From Metaphire vulgaris (lineage: Eukaryota; Annelida; Clitellata; Crassiclitellata; Megascolecidae): 64,000 nt of DNA. The position numbers were made by a program, and so were the translations under genes. Location: NCBI GenBank assembly GCA_018105865.1, contig CM030841.1, positions 14,141,682 to 14,205,681 of the forward strand. Direction: 5' to 3'. The first letter of the stretch is position 1; every line of letters starts with the position of its first letter. Positions 10,087-24,800 of this stretch are shown here, in pieces. Under the pieces are notes generated by a model, which saw nothing but the letters and a program-made list of their open reading frames with translations, had not been told where the DNA came from and searched no databases.

Positions 10087-13000
10087 GTCAGACAGGCTCT
10101 GTATTTTGTCAGCGTAAAGTTTTATTTCTAAGAAAAGATTGTAAAATTTGTCAATGGTACAATTTGAACCATGCTTCTTTTTATAGTAATTCAGAAAATC
10201 GCTTGATCTCTTTTGTATGCTTTTGTTTCTGGTAAATAGATTTTTTTACTGTGAAATAAAGGTACAACAACTATTTGGCTAAAAACCATTTGGCTTCACT
10301 GATCTTGATTTGGTCATCACCCAAAAGTTTTTGCTGTAAATGTTACAATGCAGCTGTGTGTCATCAAATATTGGCAGAAACCGCGAGAAATGTTGATGGC
10401 TGTTTTGCTTCAGGCTCTTCAATATTTGTTATACACAAGCAATTTGCACATTAATAATTTTTTGAAATGCAATGTCGTATGTTTGAATTATACTTGTTTA
10501 GATCCAAACTGCATAATCTCAGGACTCAAAGATCATGCAAAAATAACTGTGAAAGCCCAAACTAATGTTAGAAATATTGTAAGTACATCTGTCTAAATCT
10601 GAATTAATTAATACTAATTTGTTGCTTTTTGCTATATCTATTTTTGCTGTACAAATACAACAGTCAACTTGTGCATCTTCCAGCCTGATTCTAGCTTGGC
10701 CAACAGCAACATCACTAAAAATTTTCGCATGGATTAATTTGCACCTTGTCTCTGGAATGATCTTTGGTCAGAGATCTGCAGGGTCAATAAATGAGGTTAT
10801 TCTCAATCAACTAGTCAGTGACCAGGGGCATAGCCAGAAATTTGATTTGGGATGGTATAAATATTTTGGGTGGGTATAAATCTTAACTATAAACCACATA
10901 AACCACATATAACCACATGTAAATCACATAAAAAACTTTAAGGTAGACTGATTGGGGGGGGTATATATATATCGATATACCTCCCCCCCCCGTTGCTACG
11001 CCTCTGTCAGTGACCATTGACCATTGACCATCTTGTTTCAAGCCTTCTGAAAGTAAATAAAAACTCCTTCTTTTCAGTAAATCCTTGCTTTACATTCTGC
11101 TTATCACAGATCTTGTTATCATCTTCTACTGAAATACTCCTGTGACTGCCTATCTGGACCTACAACCCTGACACAATCAAGGATTATGGTGTTGACCCCA
11201 ATTGATTGCTCATAAATAAGCTGGTGCACTGCACCAAGCCTTCAGGTGGTGGTATAGAGATTTTGTTGCATACTTACTGAGACTGGATTGAGAATTCCAT
11301 TAACCCCTGAAAACTTATTATATTCTGTTTTAATTTGCACTGATGGCTGAATATAAGAATAACTTTTCTCTCCAGAAATGCGTTCCAGTATTTGAAAACC
11401 TGTACAGTGCATTACTTCACAAACCTCGCTTCTCAGCAAAACTTGATAGTGTCGATCCTCTGCCTTCATTTATTTCTCGCGAGTGGCAGAATTATGAGAC
11501 GTTGGCGAGAGAAACGCTGATCATGTGCCGAAGGTAACTATAAGCGTTAAGCATATTTCTTCTGTCCCATAAGTTGATTTAATGAATTTGTACTATGTGA
11601 TTCCTACAGAAAGCACGTATTGATAAAACGTTTAGTATTTGTGGCTGGCTTCATATGTCTCCATTGATATTTGTGTGTTGAATAGTACAATCATTGAGCA
11701 CTCATAATGGTTTTGCTCTTCCATTTCTTGATAATGAGATTCAGAAAGTTTAGTAAAGAGAAATTATGGCTTTAACTAAATAAAGCACAAAGTAGGCAAG
11801 CGATGAAGTTCTGCTGCAGCATTGAAACATTGTCGTTAGAAATACAGTTACCTAGAAGGACTTCTTAAAACTGAATAGTCAAACCCAATTAGTGCCTTTG
11901 CGTTGTATGTTACTAATTGGATTTGACATCAGCAGTTGACTATATAATATGGATGGTGATTTGAGATCAGAGTTGTTGTAAATATTAGGAGAAATGACGT
12001 TGAATTATGGTTAATTTAGTTCTTATATTCTGTGGCCTTTTATGGTCAAACTCTGAACCACTTATCAAGACAATAAAATGAGAACACTGAAATGTGAGAA
12101 CACTGAAATGCTAAATAATCAATTTATTTAAAACAATTATAAATTGGAAAAGACCTGAATTATCTATAGTTTATATAGTTTATAAACAACAGATAAACAT
12201 ACATGTGTCAATGTATTTGCTTCACTCTTGAACACGATTGTCAAATAATCAACTGGGTTTAAGTTAGGACTGTTTGGCGGCCAAAGAGGTATGAAATCAG
12301 GAGTTTCCCTTGTCAACAGTTCAACAGTTTCTTTGTTGAAAGGTGTAATGATCTAAATATTGCTGAATATCAGGCAACACGTTTTAACATTCTGTCAGGA
12401 CTAAAATAAATGTTGAATTTTTAAAAATTTATGATCATTTACTAGTGTTTTTCATCATTATTGCAAGGGATCCTGTTTTATCCGGACACAGTGTAATTTA
12501 CTGGTCCAAAATCATATGTTACAACTAACAGGCCTGTAAGATTTTGTGAAGGTTAGTTTATTTTGTGTTTATTCCATCTATAGGTATCATCGGGATGGAG
12601 CTGCTTGCTATGAAGCAGGACACCAAATGGCTGCACATCGTTTTAAATATTTTGATAGGTTGGATCTTTTTTATGCTTTGAGCAATAAGAAGCATTCAGA
12701 ATTCATTTCAGTTATTGAGATCATGGAATACTTTAGATAATGCATTTATCATTTAATTTGTGTTCTTTTGTTAGCAATAGTAATTACTATGATTTTTCAG
12801 CCATTAGGAGCTTGATTTTATAGACCAATGGTTGGCAAACCATGGCCCACACACAGAGGCCTAATTTAAAGATTTTCAGATGGCTTTTAACATGTTGTGC
12901 TAGGGATATCAAGGGACATCCTCTGTTCAATGCAAACTATTTTAGCTTATGCAGATCTTGGAATCATTCTTGTGCTTCCTATAGCTACTAGAATGAGTGA

Positions 13001-15856
13001 CCAATCAAAAAAGCGTATTTTATAGAAAATGTATGAATATTTGTCCTATAAACACCTGTTCAAAAACCCACAATACACAGCCTTAGCCTCAATCCACTCC
13101 TTGGGATGTATAACTGTACACCCAGAGAATTCCTGCTAATATGTGATTATGTTGCTTGCATTGCCAAGGCTTCCATTGAGTAAAACGGACATTTTTTTGG
13201 CTCATGGAGTGAGATCGGCATTTGGACCAGATAGTTGAGTTCCTTGCTAATAAAGACTGGAATTTATGTTGATATTGCGCCCATTTTATCGCAGTAATTA
13301 CCAATGTATTGCACTGCATTCTGGACTGCCCACCTCCATTTTCTCCAGTGGCCATTGTTGATTATAGAGCACATTACAGAGCACCCGCATGCATTTTTCG
13401 TATGGATTGGTGCATACTACTGGTAAATACTACTAACAGGTGGTCTTTGATTGCCTCTAAACACTTGCATCTGTTTCTGATCGATAGCGGCCGGCCGTGC
13501 AAAGAAATTGCACTGCAGTCAACATGTTAAGGTCCTGTTGCATAAAGGTGTTTGCATTTGCTTCTGCCGATAGTGCCACATTTACCGTGCATTCCACACT
13601 GAGCCAAAATTAAGGATAATTGTAAGAAAATGGAGACAAATATTGTGACAATGTGAAAGTCTATTTTAGTTACCTGTTATATAGCATATGGCATGATTTC
13701 TGCCTAATATATGACCCCTAATAATAATGTGCTTAGTCTGCCTATTTCATGCTGAACTGTATTGTGTTTTTAGACCTATAACTCCCAATGTATGCCACAA
13801 GACACCACCAACCCACTTTCTTGCTTTGGTCAAGTAAGTGTTTCAGTACACATTTGTTATACGATAGCAAGTACAATTATTTGATGTTTGCCATTTAGGC
13901 TCTTAACCCTCGATTCGCTCTTTGGGACGCATAACCGTACACCCGTAGAATTCCTGCCAATATGTGATTATGTTGCTTGCATTGTCAAGGCTTCCAATGT
14001 TTTACAATTTACAATGGCAAAGTATTGCCATAGAATGGCAGTAAAATGATTGAGGAAATTTTGGTAATTTGAAAATTATTATGCTTTACCAAAATATAAC
14101 CTCTGTCATTCAACTAGATTTTAGTGTCTTGTCTCTTTAATTTTTTTAAAAAATAAATTAATGATCATGTAGAATTTTAAGATTTTGAGGAAGCTATGAA
14201 TATTGATGTAATCTTGTGCTTCAGATTATATTTATCTCTGTATTTGGTTGTGTGGCTATTGAAGCAACATGCAATTTGTTGTGCTTTTTGAATGGACAGA
14301 TTTGCACCACGATATGCAGCTAAGATGACAAGTCAGTTTTCAGGCGTTGCAGAGGTATTATCAAGCAGGCAGAGTCCAGTTGGGGTGGATTTCGGAACAA
14401 AGAACGTGAGCACACAGACCATGTATCGTGACGGTGAATCACAGACGGATCCTTTTAGTCCCCCATACACCGTTACTCCAGGAACGCGGCCTGAGATACT
14501 TGAACTGGCAGGGTTAACTTCAAGTAATCCATTAATTATTACTTTGGTTTCTGTTGTTATTATTATCATCTACAATTTATGAAGTGCAGTAACATAGCCA
14601 TGAGCCAAAACCAAAAGCGCTGTACAGTCAACAGTATGTAATGTCATACGATCTTGTAAACAAGTACGTTTTTCTGTGTGATAATTCATGATTCTATTAG
14701 TTTTCAAATGGGCAACATGTAATCTAATATCTTAGCAACTGGTTCTAAAACTAAAATCAATTGATTTTTGTGTGCCTTATTTTCTATAATAGTGTCTTTT
14801 GACACTTAAACTATTCAGCCATTGTATGAGGAAATTTACAATGAAGTGCAAAAGCACACATGCTGTAAATGCCAAAAGCATAAAGGCATAATTTAGTAAG
14901 GGAACTAACTCTGGAGCAACATTCAAGATCCAGTTTCATAACTGATCTGATGTTAATGTGCTTCTAATGATACTCTAAAATTCAGAAATACAGAATTTTG
15001 TACAACACTAATTTTTTTATGAAGTACTGATTTGCAGTGAAATCTATTCCTTTAATTTGTTTGTTATAACGAAGTTACAGCAAGTTCTCTTTTAGGTTGC
15101 ATACCAACATTTGGCACTAATCAAAATGACTGTTAAGGGAGCGGAAGATGGCAGAGTGGGTTACGTGCTGAGCGTCAGGCTGCCGGGGCGGGTTCAAGCC
15201 CCGTTAGTGCCCCTAGTGGCTTTCACACAGGCAGTAATGCCTCCTAAGCCACTTTATATCATGCTAAGTTTACGGATAAACTGTTATGTGAAAGTCATCA
15301 TCTTCGATGTATTCTGGCATACATCTCAGTTTAGGCTAAGGTTTTTTTTTTGAAATCGAGTATTGATTTTGGTGCAATGTCAGAAAAAGGACTTCCGGTT
15401 GGACTTGAGGAAATCTACATGATAGAACGAACTCGAGCAAATCACAAGTTGGAGCTTGAAGTTCCTCCTGGAAACGAGAAGAACAAATGGCAAGTGAGAC
15501 TGGCTATCATGGAAGCAAATGAGCTGTGCCACTGGATTTTAAGAGAAAAAGAAATAGAGGAGTGGGTACAAGTTTTCATATATCACATTTAAGTGAAATG
15601 TATTAATGTTTCAGAATTTGATCGATGTTTATATATTATATGACTAGGTTTTCGGGAGACTCCAAGTTTATTGCACTAAAGATGAACTTAGCATTTTGCT
15701 TATCATGTGGCAGTGACTTTGCTGAAATAAATTCCATTTTTCTAATTTACTAAACGGATTCAAAGGCTATCTCGGAAAACTAGGTTATTGAATGTGGATA
15801 GTTACTACAGTGGTTTTGACACAGGCTTGCTTAGCCTCCTAAACCATTTTAAATCA

Positions 15857-15896
<40 letters not shown>

Positions 15897-18800
15897 GCAG
15901 AAGCTTGCACCATCACTGATATACAGTTTAGCTGCTGTATTTACTTTACTTTCAGACATCTTAGTTAGAGATGGTTCTGTCACCAGATTTAGAAATGATT
16001 CTGCAGTCATGGGAGTTTTTTGTCATTATCAGCTCATTGGGGAATCTCATTGCATTTACGCTATTTAATAGATGCTAAGTGTTATTAACCATTCCTGCCT
16101 AAATCTTCTATAAACTTATATATGTGGTTAAAATTTCTGTAACTGATATTTAGATAAGTAACACACGACTGTTATGGGCAAATTATTTGCATTTCATTCA
16201 CCTAATTCATTTCATTCCTATAAACAATGAGACAGTGACCTATGCCTGTGTGGTGGGTGTGGTGCAAACCATGTTTCACATAATTGGCTCTTGCCCCCCC
16301 CCCTCTCACAAGAATTGAAGGTGGTGTCAAACTCCTGCATCTTGCTGAGGAACCCACAATTGCAATCAACTGGCTGACTACATATAGAAGGAGCAGCATG
16401 CGATAATAATATCCATTTATCAAACGATATATCAGATTCACTAATATTCTTATTGTACTGATGTATCATTTAAGTTCATGCTTTAAAATGATGTGCAAAT
16501 TCATTATGCTAGACAATAGACATGCATGAGTTCATAACTAATTCTATTATGTCAGAAAAATTATTATTTCTAATTGTTGTTGTGTAAGACTGCAAGAGAA
16601 AAAGCTCAAAGTCCTTATAGAAATTCTGAAGAAGAGAGAAAAGAGAATTGCAGAACGTTCCAGAAAACGATTTGAGGCTCTGTGGTGTGTAGCGGACTGA
16701 AATATAACTATTTGGAGGCAAATTGGAAAGATTTATACTTGCTTTGTTGTTAAAATATAAGTTCTTGTGAATCTCAGAGCATGTATTGTTATCCTGATGG
16801 TTACTGTTTGTTTTTGGCTCACCATATAACACCTTGCCCTAACTCTAGCAATGCTAGTGCTGTGGCCTTAAAACTCCTATAGATGTACAGTTATTACCCA
16901 TAAATTATAATATCCAAATTGTTACATTTGAGTGGTCCATTATGTTCAAAGTAAATTTCCGAAATATTATCAAAATATTCAATTTGTAATTATATTTGAG
17001 AACTAAATCCCTTTGTTTTCCTTAAAAACAGTGACTTTGTCATGCAAAATAGTTTGATGATTTGTTCATGAGTGTGCAGCAGTGAATGAGTGAGTGAGTG
17101 AGTGAGTGACTGACTGACTGACTGACTGACTGACTGACTGACACATTCCAGTGATTTCATTTGAATTTCTTAAATAGTTTGATGTAGTTTTTCTTAAACA
17201 ATCACTTTATGATAAAGATTCGATGAGTTCACAAAGCCTGCATTTCATTATAAAATTTCATGATATTGCATCTAATATGTGCGATGTTATTTCTATGTTA
17301 GGGTGAGAGAATTAGACAAAAAGAATTTAGAAAAACAAAAGCTTGTGAAACTTCAGCATGAATACATACGAAGTGAGTAACGATATATTTTGTGTTTGTA
17401 AATATGAATTGTGAATATGGTTAGAAATTTATGATACTAATAATTAACCGGCCATCAACTTTCATGTTAATTTATTTTCTCTAAAATTCATGGTAAGACT
17501 AGTTAGTGACTGCAACTTTTGCCTCAGAAGGTCATGAACTACTACTATGCAGCCTGAACATCCATTATTTCCGGTAGGCAAAAACCCATAGACTAAAGAT
17601 ATCATTTTTTCTAGTAAAATTTTTCATTTCTCAAAAACTTTACTTGATCCAAAAATTAAGTTATTTCTGTTATCTGCATCTACCAAGTACACAAGAAATC
17701 ATAACAAAACCAAAACCTTGTTGATCAGTGTAATTTGAATTTTTACAGCAGTAAGTTTTCATGCATTTGCAGTCATTTTTCTGCATTTATCTGAGTAATC
17801 AGCAGTGAACCAGAGGTCTGCAGATGGGTACTTGTTCACTACTTGATCTATAATGTACATACATTTCCTGAAAAAACATTAACAGACATTGCAATAAAGT
17901 GTGATTATAAGTCATTTGTAGCAATTGACAGGAATGAAGTACAGACGAAGACTGAATTCTTTAAGTGTGCGAGTACATCGAGCAACAACTGGACATTTTA
18001 CAAGCTGAAGATTCCAGGAAATTTCAGAAATTACTTTTAATTAAGACTACAGGTAGAAATTTGTAAGCTTTTCAAAAACTTGTTTTAGGCTTGAGGAAAC
18101 TGGATGCCAGCAGCAGAAAGAAGCTGCAACTTCGCTTCAAACGAAGGGAAATCGGAAGAGAGTACACAGATTTTGGATCGCAGGTCTTTGCTCCTCTGAC
18201 CAGAGTCGGCTACTTCCTCGACCGCTGCGCTGAGAACTACAAAGTTCTGAACAAATACAACAGTACCTACGAAGGTGCTTGTCTTTCGTGAAATTGACTA
18301 ATTCTGAGCGGTGGCAAAACGTGTAATTATTGAAAATTGATTTCTGTTCTGACAATTGCACTTGATTGTAAAGTAAAGTTTGTTTTGTTTTATTTGGATT
18401 TGAACCATTTATTCAAATTTCTTACCGATGTAGAAGACTGTATAATTTTGTAAGCCTTTAATTTTATAAATGACTGATATTTTGATCAATACAGGACTCT
18501 GTGAGTTGGAGAATTCTGCTGATCATTGCCTTCTGGATATATGTGTGACAAAACCGGAGAGAATTATGACAACTAAGTCTGGTTACCTGAAGCATAAATA
18601 TCGCTATGAGAACATGCTTATAGAGATGACTGAGGTTATTTGATGTACATAGGAGTGTTTTATTCTTTAAACGCCATTTTCAAGTGACGTTGAATCTAAC
18701 AAAACTGACGTTTGACGGATTTTACGCCGTAATAAAAAAATAAAAACTCCAGCAATTACTTCTTAAACATCGATGATTTCAGTAATACATTTAAAGTTTT

Positions 18801-21800
18801 CATTTTTGATAGGAACATTGAGCTGTAGTTTAATGTAAAAGATGCTTTTCTAGCTATCAATTTTCATCATCATCATCATACACTTGCTTCACACCAATGT
18901 TGAGTGATGACATGAAGCAGCAATTCCATTTGTACATATGAGCTAGTACAGGAGTCGAAGAGGTCCATGGTGTAATTTTTTTAGTTTGGAGTGGGAGGAG
19001 GGGGGTCAATGCCATGGCTTTACTGCACCAGGTGATGCTAACTCTAATGATGCCTCTGAGTTGACATATATTATGTAATTAAATGTTTCACATTTTACAT
19101 TACTGTTTTCAACTTAATTTGAAGAAACGTTTTCATTAGCCTGATCCTAACTGAAGCATGTTATATTTTAAGGCCATAAATGCAAAGAAGAGAGGTGTTG
19201 AAGCTTTCCATGACCTTGGCTTATCTCTGATGGTCCGACTGCAAAAGCCTCCGTTAAGACGAACAACTCCAGAAATAGCAAAGTTTCATGTCGAGGTTAA
19301 ATTAATCATAACAAATATTTTTGTGCATGAAATGACATGAATTGGTCATACTAGATCTACCAATGTTTCTTCATCGAGATGTTAATTTTCTTTAATAAAA
19401 GTGAGAATGCAAAAAGTTAATGTGATATGTCTCTTCTAGTGAAAATAGTCTTATTTGACTATATTACTTATTTGACTTCAGCGGGTCTTGATCCCGTTCC
19501 GCCAGTATGCCTCTCTAGCTTGTCTAGTATGTCTCTCTCTTACCTCTCTGCCATCTTCCCGGTCCTCAATGTTGTAAGCTATTCAATATGTATTTCTTAA
19601 GGCATTGTATTTTAATGGTTTTTCTGAGTATAGGTGGAAGAACAGGATCTAGCAGCGTTGTTCTTGCAAGCGATGTTGCGAGGTCGCAATGTTCAGAACC
19701 AGATGTTTGAAGGTTTAGATAATATGCGTGAGCTGATTCAAGAATTGCGCTCTATCCACACAGTTCAAATGGACCAAAAGACGATGTTTGATGCAGAGAA
19801 GAATGCCTTGGAAGCCCTGGCAGCTAAGAGTAGAGACATAGCACATAAGGTACATCTAGGTGTTTTTACGTTTCTAAATCTGCCTATGATGAAATGGTTT
19901 TTAAATAATTCAATTTCATAAGATTCTTTTCCTATGCTGGAAAATAAATATTCTTAAGGCATAGAGCATTCCTTGGGACACTGGCTAAACTTTCTGGAAT
20001 TACATGCAGTCATATACGTTTGCAGTGACGTTCTCCAAGTAATCCATCTCAAGTTCCAAACTTGTAAAACAAATGGAAAACGACAATGCAGAGTTTTTCC
20101 ACAACTAATTGTGATTCGAAATAATTCCTCAATATGATACTCATATAGCTAACCTTCAATAACAATTCTTTATTTAATTCCACAATATTATCACTGTCAT
20201 GTATTTCAACTTCCAACATAAGGTAACTCAAACAAGTACGAAGAACAGGTGGCTAAGTGGCTTGTCCAGATTAATTCAGCGTTTCTTCATTATCTAGCAA
20301 CTGCCTATATCTGAACACTTTCTTATTGTCAATTATCTAAACATTTTTTCTACCAAATCTAAATAATTTTTCTTCTTCACTCTTTCACCCATGCTCTCTT
20401 TCTTTCTACCTTTCATACTTCATTTTCTCTCTCTGACTCTTCTGTACACTCCATCATACACCTCTCTTCTACCCCTACTACTCTACACACCACCTTCTTC
20501 CTTCTATACAGATCATTATATGCACTAAATCTATATATAACTGAAACTACCAATACAACCCACAACCACTTTGTGACAGCAGTTGTGTAAGTAAGTAAGT
20601 AAGTAACTAAGTAAAACAAAATTTGTATAGCGCTGGCTGAAAATTTGGCGCCATGCACCAGCTTATTCATGAGCGCTCGAGCTGGGTAAAATCCATAGCC
20701 CGTAATCCGTAGTCCTTGGAGGTCAAGTTTGTAGATCCAGGTAGGCAGTTGCAGCAAAGTATTTTTTATGGATAATGATGACAAGATTTGCGGTGGGTAG
20801 AATGCTGGCCTGTTGTATGGATTTCATCATAGGATATCTTGAAAAGAATAGTTTTAATTGTGAATGAGATCGACTGAGTCTGAGAATTTTAATGGCGCGG
20901 CTGTTGGTTGAATGAGTGTCAGGATGGCAGTTTGAATGAGTTGACTGCTGCGCTTGAACTGTAAAGAGATTGCGAAGGTACATGGTACAAGGTACAACAT
21001 CCCATATAAAAGCATTGACAAGAAAGGAGTTGTTCTAAGCATATCTCCTACATACTTTTTGAATCTTAATTGCCACAATTTCCTGTTTAAATATGATGTT
21101 GCTGATATATTTGATTTTTAGGCTGGTATGGTTGACGCAGAACTGACTCAGATGGATAGCGAGAGTCTTGCAACACTTCTGGACTTCTTTTCTAAGGAGT
21201 TAATTAAGTTGCGAGAGGAACAGCGTCTTCTTGCCTTTTCCGTTCTTGTCGAACGGCAGAGACGAATAAGGGAAGCTGAAGAGGCTGGGCGCAGACAAGT
21301 CGAAGAACGAAGGAGACGAGAGGAAGAGGAAATATTTAAACAGGTATTTTTAAACATTCTCTATTGAAAACGGAAATAAATTGTTTGATATGCTGGTGCT
21401 TTGCAGAAGTTAATTTAAATGAATTTTTAGAGTAGCATCATTTTATTTTGGTGCTTTCAGTGTTTGAACCAGGGGTAGGCAAACTGGGCGCCATGCGACC
21501 CATGAAATCATTTAGAAATATGCTTATGAGTGGCAGAAAGTAAGATAATTTGAAATATTTTGTGGAAACATGGCACTTTATTTTAAAATCTTAGAAATGG
21601 TTATTAAACATTTGATATTTGGGCAAGAAATATTTAATACCATCTTAGTTTCATTAATAACATTTATTATGTATGTTGGCATCTTGATTATAAACATTTT
21701 GGGTTTTTGTATGTGCGGCCCGCCCAATATAGTATTAGGATTCACATGGCCCTTTAAAGAAAAAGTTTGCCCAACCCTGGTTTAAAAGGTAACAATATCT

Positions 21801-24800
21801 CATTTGAGCATTTACAAGAAAGGAGTTGTTCTAAGCATATCTCCTACATACTTTTTGAAATCTTAAATACTTCTTTCAGAATTCAAATTATGCCAAATGA
21901 TCTTAAAATTGCTAGAGTTACATCTATTTATAAACCTGAAGCTAAAGCAATGATATCCAACTATAGACCTATTTCTATTTTACCCATATTTCCAAAATTT
22001 TCAATAAAGTCATATTTATTTGACATGCCTAGTTTTTTAATAAACAAAATTTGCCTTCACCATATCAATATGAATTTTGACCCAAACATGCTACTTACAT
22101 GCCAGATTATTTACATAGCAGAAGCATCATTATGTAGCTAAGGGAACAGTTAGTTTATTCAATCAAGAGATTACTTGTTGATTTGCACGTTTAATGTGAC
22201 TATATTCGCATGAGTCTGCCTCATTTTTGTTAAATTCAGGTAATCAAAGTAGGTCAAGTGAGCATAGACACATATCTTGAAGATCTTATACTAAAGTCCG
22301 TCAACAGAAGTGCTGACAGGGCGGCAAGAGTCGAGGTGCAGGAGCGAGCTCACAACATTGACGTCATCGTTCATGAGTTGGAACACAGGTTAGTTACAGT
22401 AAAAGAGAATTGGCCACCAGTTTTCAAAATCAAGTTTTCTTTATATCCTCAATTTTATTCAACAGTTTCTGTTTGGGTGTTATTATTCTATATTACTGTA
22501 AAATTACATAATTGTTACGGCACGTTAAGTACCGGTAATTCAAAATGTGAAGAATCTTAATTCTGGAGCAATTAAGGGATGAACAAATTATCCAAGGTTG
22601 CTATGCAGCTGCTAGGGTAAGATTCGAACCTGCTACCCTCTGGTTGTGTGTCAAGGATCCTACCACTATTCCACCATGTCCCTTGGTTAGTTCATTTTTA
22701 CTATCATATACGGTATTATATTCATATCTGTGTGGTGCACGAAGTTTCAAAATAATTTTGTATTGCTAGCAATGTTCCCTCTAAGCTGCGCGCCTGTGCG
22801 GCCGCGCACATGACAAGAAAACGCCGCGCAGCAATTTCCAGCCACCGCGCAGTGATTTTGAGTTTCAAAAAACACTGATTTTGTTGTATTTTGTCTTGGG
22901 TGACATCTGTGAAACAATTCAGGTGCTCAAGGCAAGAAAGTGTGCCACTCAGGCACTATACTTTTCCGCGCACACTCAACAAAATTTAGAGGGAACATTG
23001 ATCCAGATTCCTTGTAGACATCGACGGGGCTTCAATTTGTGGAAATAATGGTGGCTATACATTTTATAGATTTTCAAACCTTTAAAGCAGTCAGATATCT
23101 GATAGATATCCAAAATGTGGGTCCAGATTCCATGTAGACATCGACGGGGCTTCAATCGGTACAAATATGAAATCTCTACGACACCACAAATTTTAGCTCA
23201 AATTTCGAAAAAAAACCACGAAACATTTTTCCCATGAAAAATTTTCGGGCGACCCAAAAATTCATGTCTTTATTTCACCCAAATTTCTATTTAGAACCTT
23301 CAAACACCTTGCAGTGATGTCAGTGGAGTAGAGAAATCCGTCACTTTCCACCCTGTTAATGTGTCTATATTGCAAAACATAATAATGGTGGCTATACATT
23401 TTATAGATTTCAAACCTTTAAAGCAGTCAGATATCTGTTAGATATCTAAAATTCGGGTCCAGAAATTGCTAGCTTTGTTTATGTGCCCAATTCATTAGTG
23501 TAGCCGAGAGGAGAGCAAGGACCCGACCCCTTGGGACAGGACCAGTTGGGCCATGGCTGATTGTGAGATTGGTGCAAAACTTATGAGAAACTTTTATTGG
23601 TAGATGGGGTATGGATGATTGGCAGACAGTCTGCAAATGCTCCTGAGTTCAGAATTTCAATCTAATATTAACCAAAATTGTTTTGCATCTGTGCTTCCCT
23701 GGGCCAGGAAAGTTTATTTAACTCCCCATGTTCATTTGTTGGATCAGGTAGGGTTGGCTTATATAAGTGATTTTTGGGATCCTATTTCTGGGATCCTGGC
23801 TGCACTGTTTTGATGCTGTAGACCAAGGTTGGAGTTGCCAGGAGAGTTGGGGGGTTGAACCTCCCAGCTAACTTTTTGCAACCCTCCCAAAAATCGCATA
23901 TCGGGTATGTGCAGTTCCTGTCATTCATTGAATTTCAGTCCTCAACCCCCCCCCCCCCCCAGCTCAAATTTCACAACTCCAACACTGCTGTAGACAAATG
24001 TTTCACTGTTTGTCTTGCGCAAAGGAGAGCGATTGTCAAAATTAATCGTTTTAGGCGAACAGAACTCGAGTCTGATGTAATTGTTGCTGAACTAGTGAAC
24101 ACTTTTCTCTTGCCTGAAGTTCAAAAAGAAATTTCTCGTCAGAGAGGTAACAGACGAACATATAGTTGGAAGTTCTGTTGTATATTGTTTTCAAATACAA
24201 GACTATAGCACAGTCATGCATTTAAATTGCCTAATTTACCTGGGTCTCCTCCTCTGGACTGGGCTATAAATAATAATCAGTGGCATAGTGATGGGGAGGT
24301 CAGAGGGCAACCACCCCAGGCGCTGAGGGAGTGCCAAAATCGACCCACAAAAATTTGTTTGAAGTTGATAGGTTTTTAACGCAGTTGGATACTGAGAATT
24401 TATGTCAACTTCCTAAAAACATAAACCGTCCACACTCACGCAACTTATAACTTAACTAAGCAAAATAGCCGATACCTTTTTTGTTTTTCTTTGCTTGTCA
24501 GGATTTTTGGATGTTGAAGGCACCAATAGTACATTTCACCCCGGTCGCCAGACACCCTTGCTACGCCACTGATAATAATAATAATAATAATAATAATAAT
24601 ATGAAGCTTACATTTATATAGCTCTTTGATAATAATGCTCTAGTCATGAGCCTAAAGCACTATGCAGACCATACTAATTTTCACTCTGATCTGGTGGACA
24701 TGCAAGTGCCAAGGATTCAAACTGAGGTTGACGGCAGGCAGGGCCGACACTACCAACTGAGCCATCAAGGCACCTAGCCTATAATAATTAACTCTTTAGA

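Noticed and set aside
10619..10879. 86-codon frame in CFAP91 intron 2
   Set aside because: It could be a decayed LINE C-terminus, but no diagnostic motif is clear, and its end lies in a MITE.
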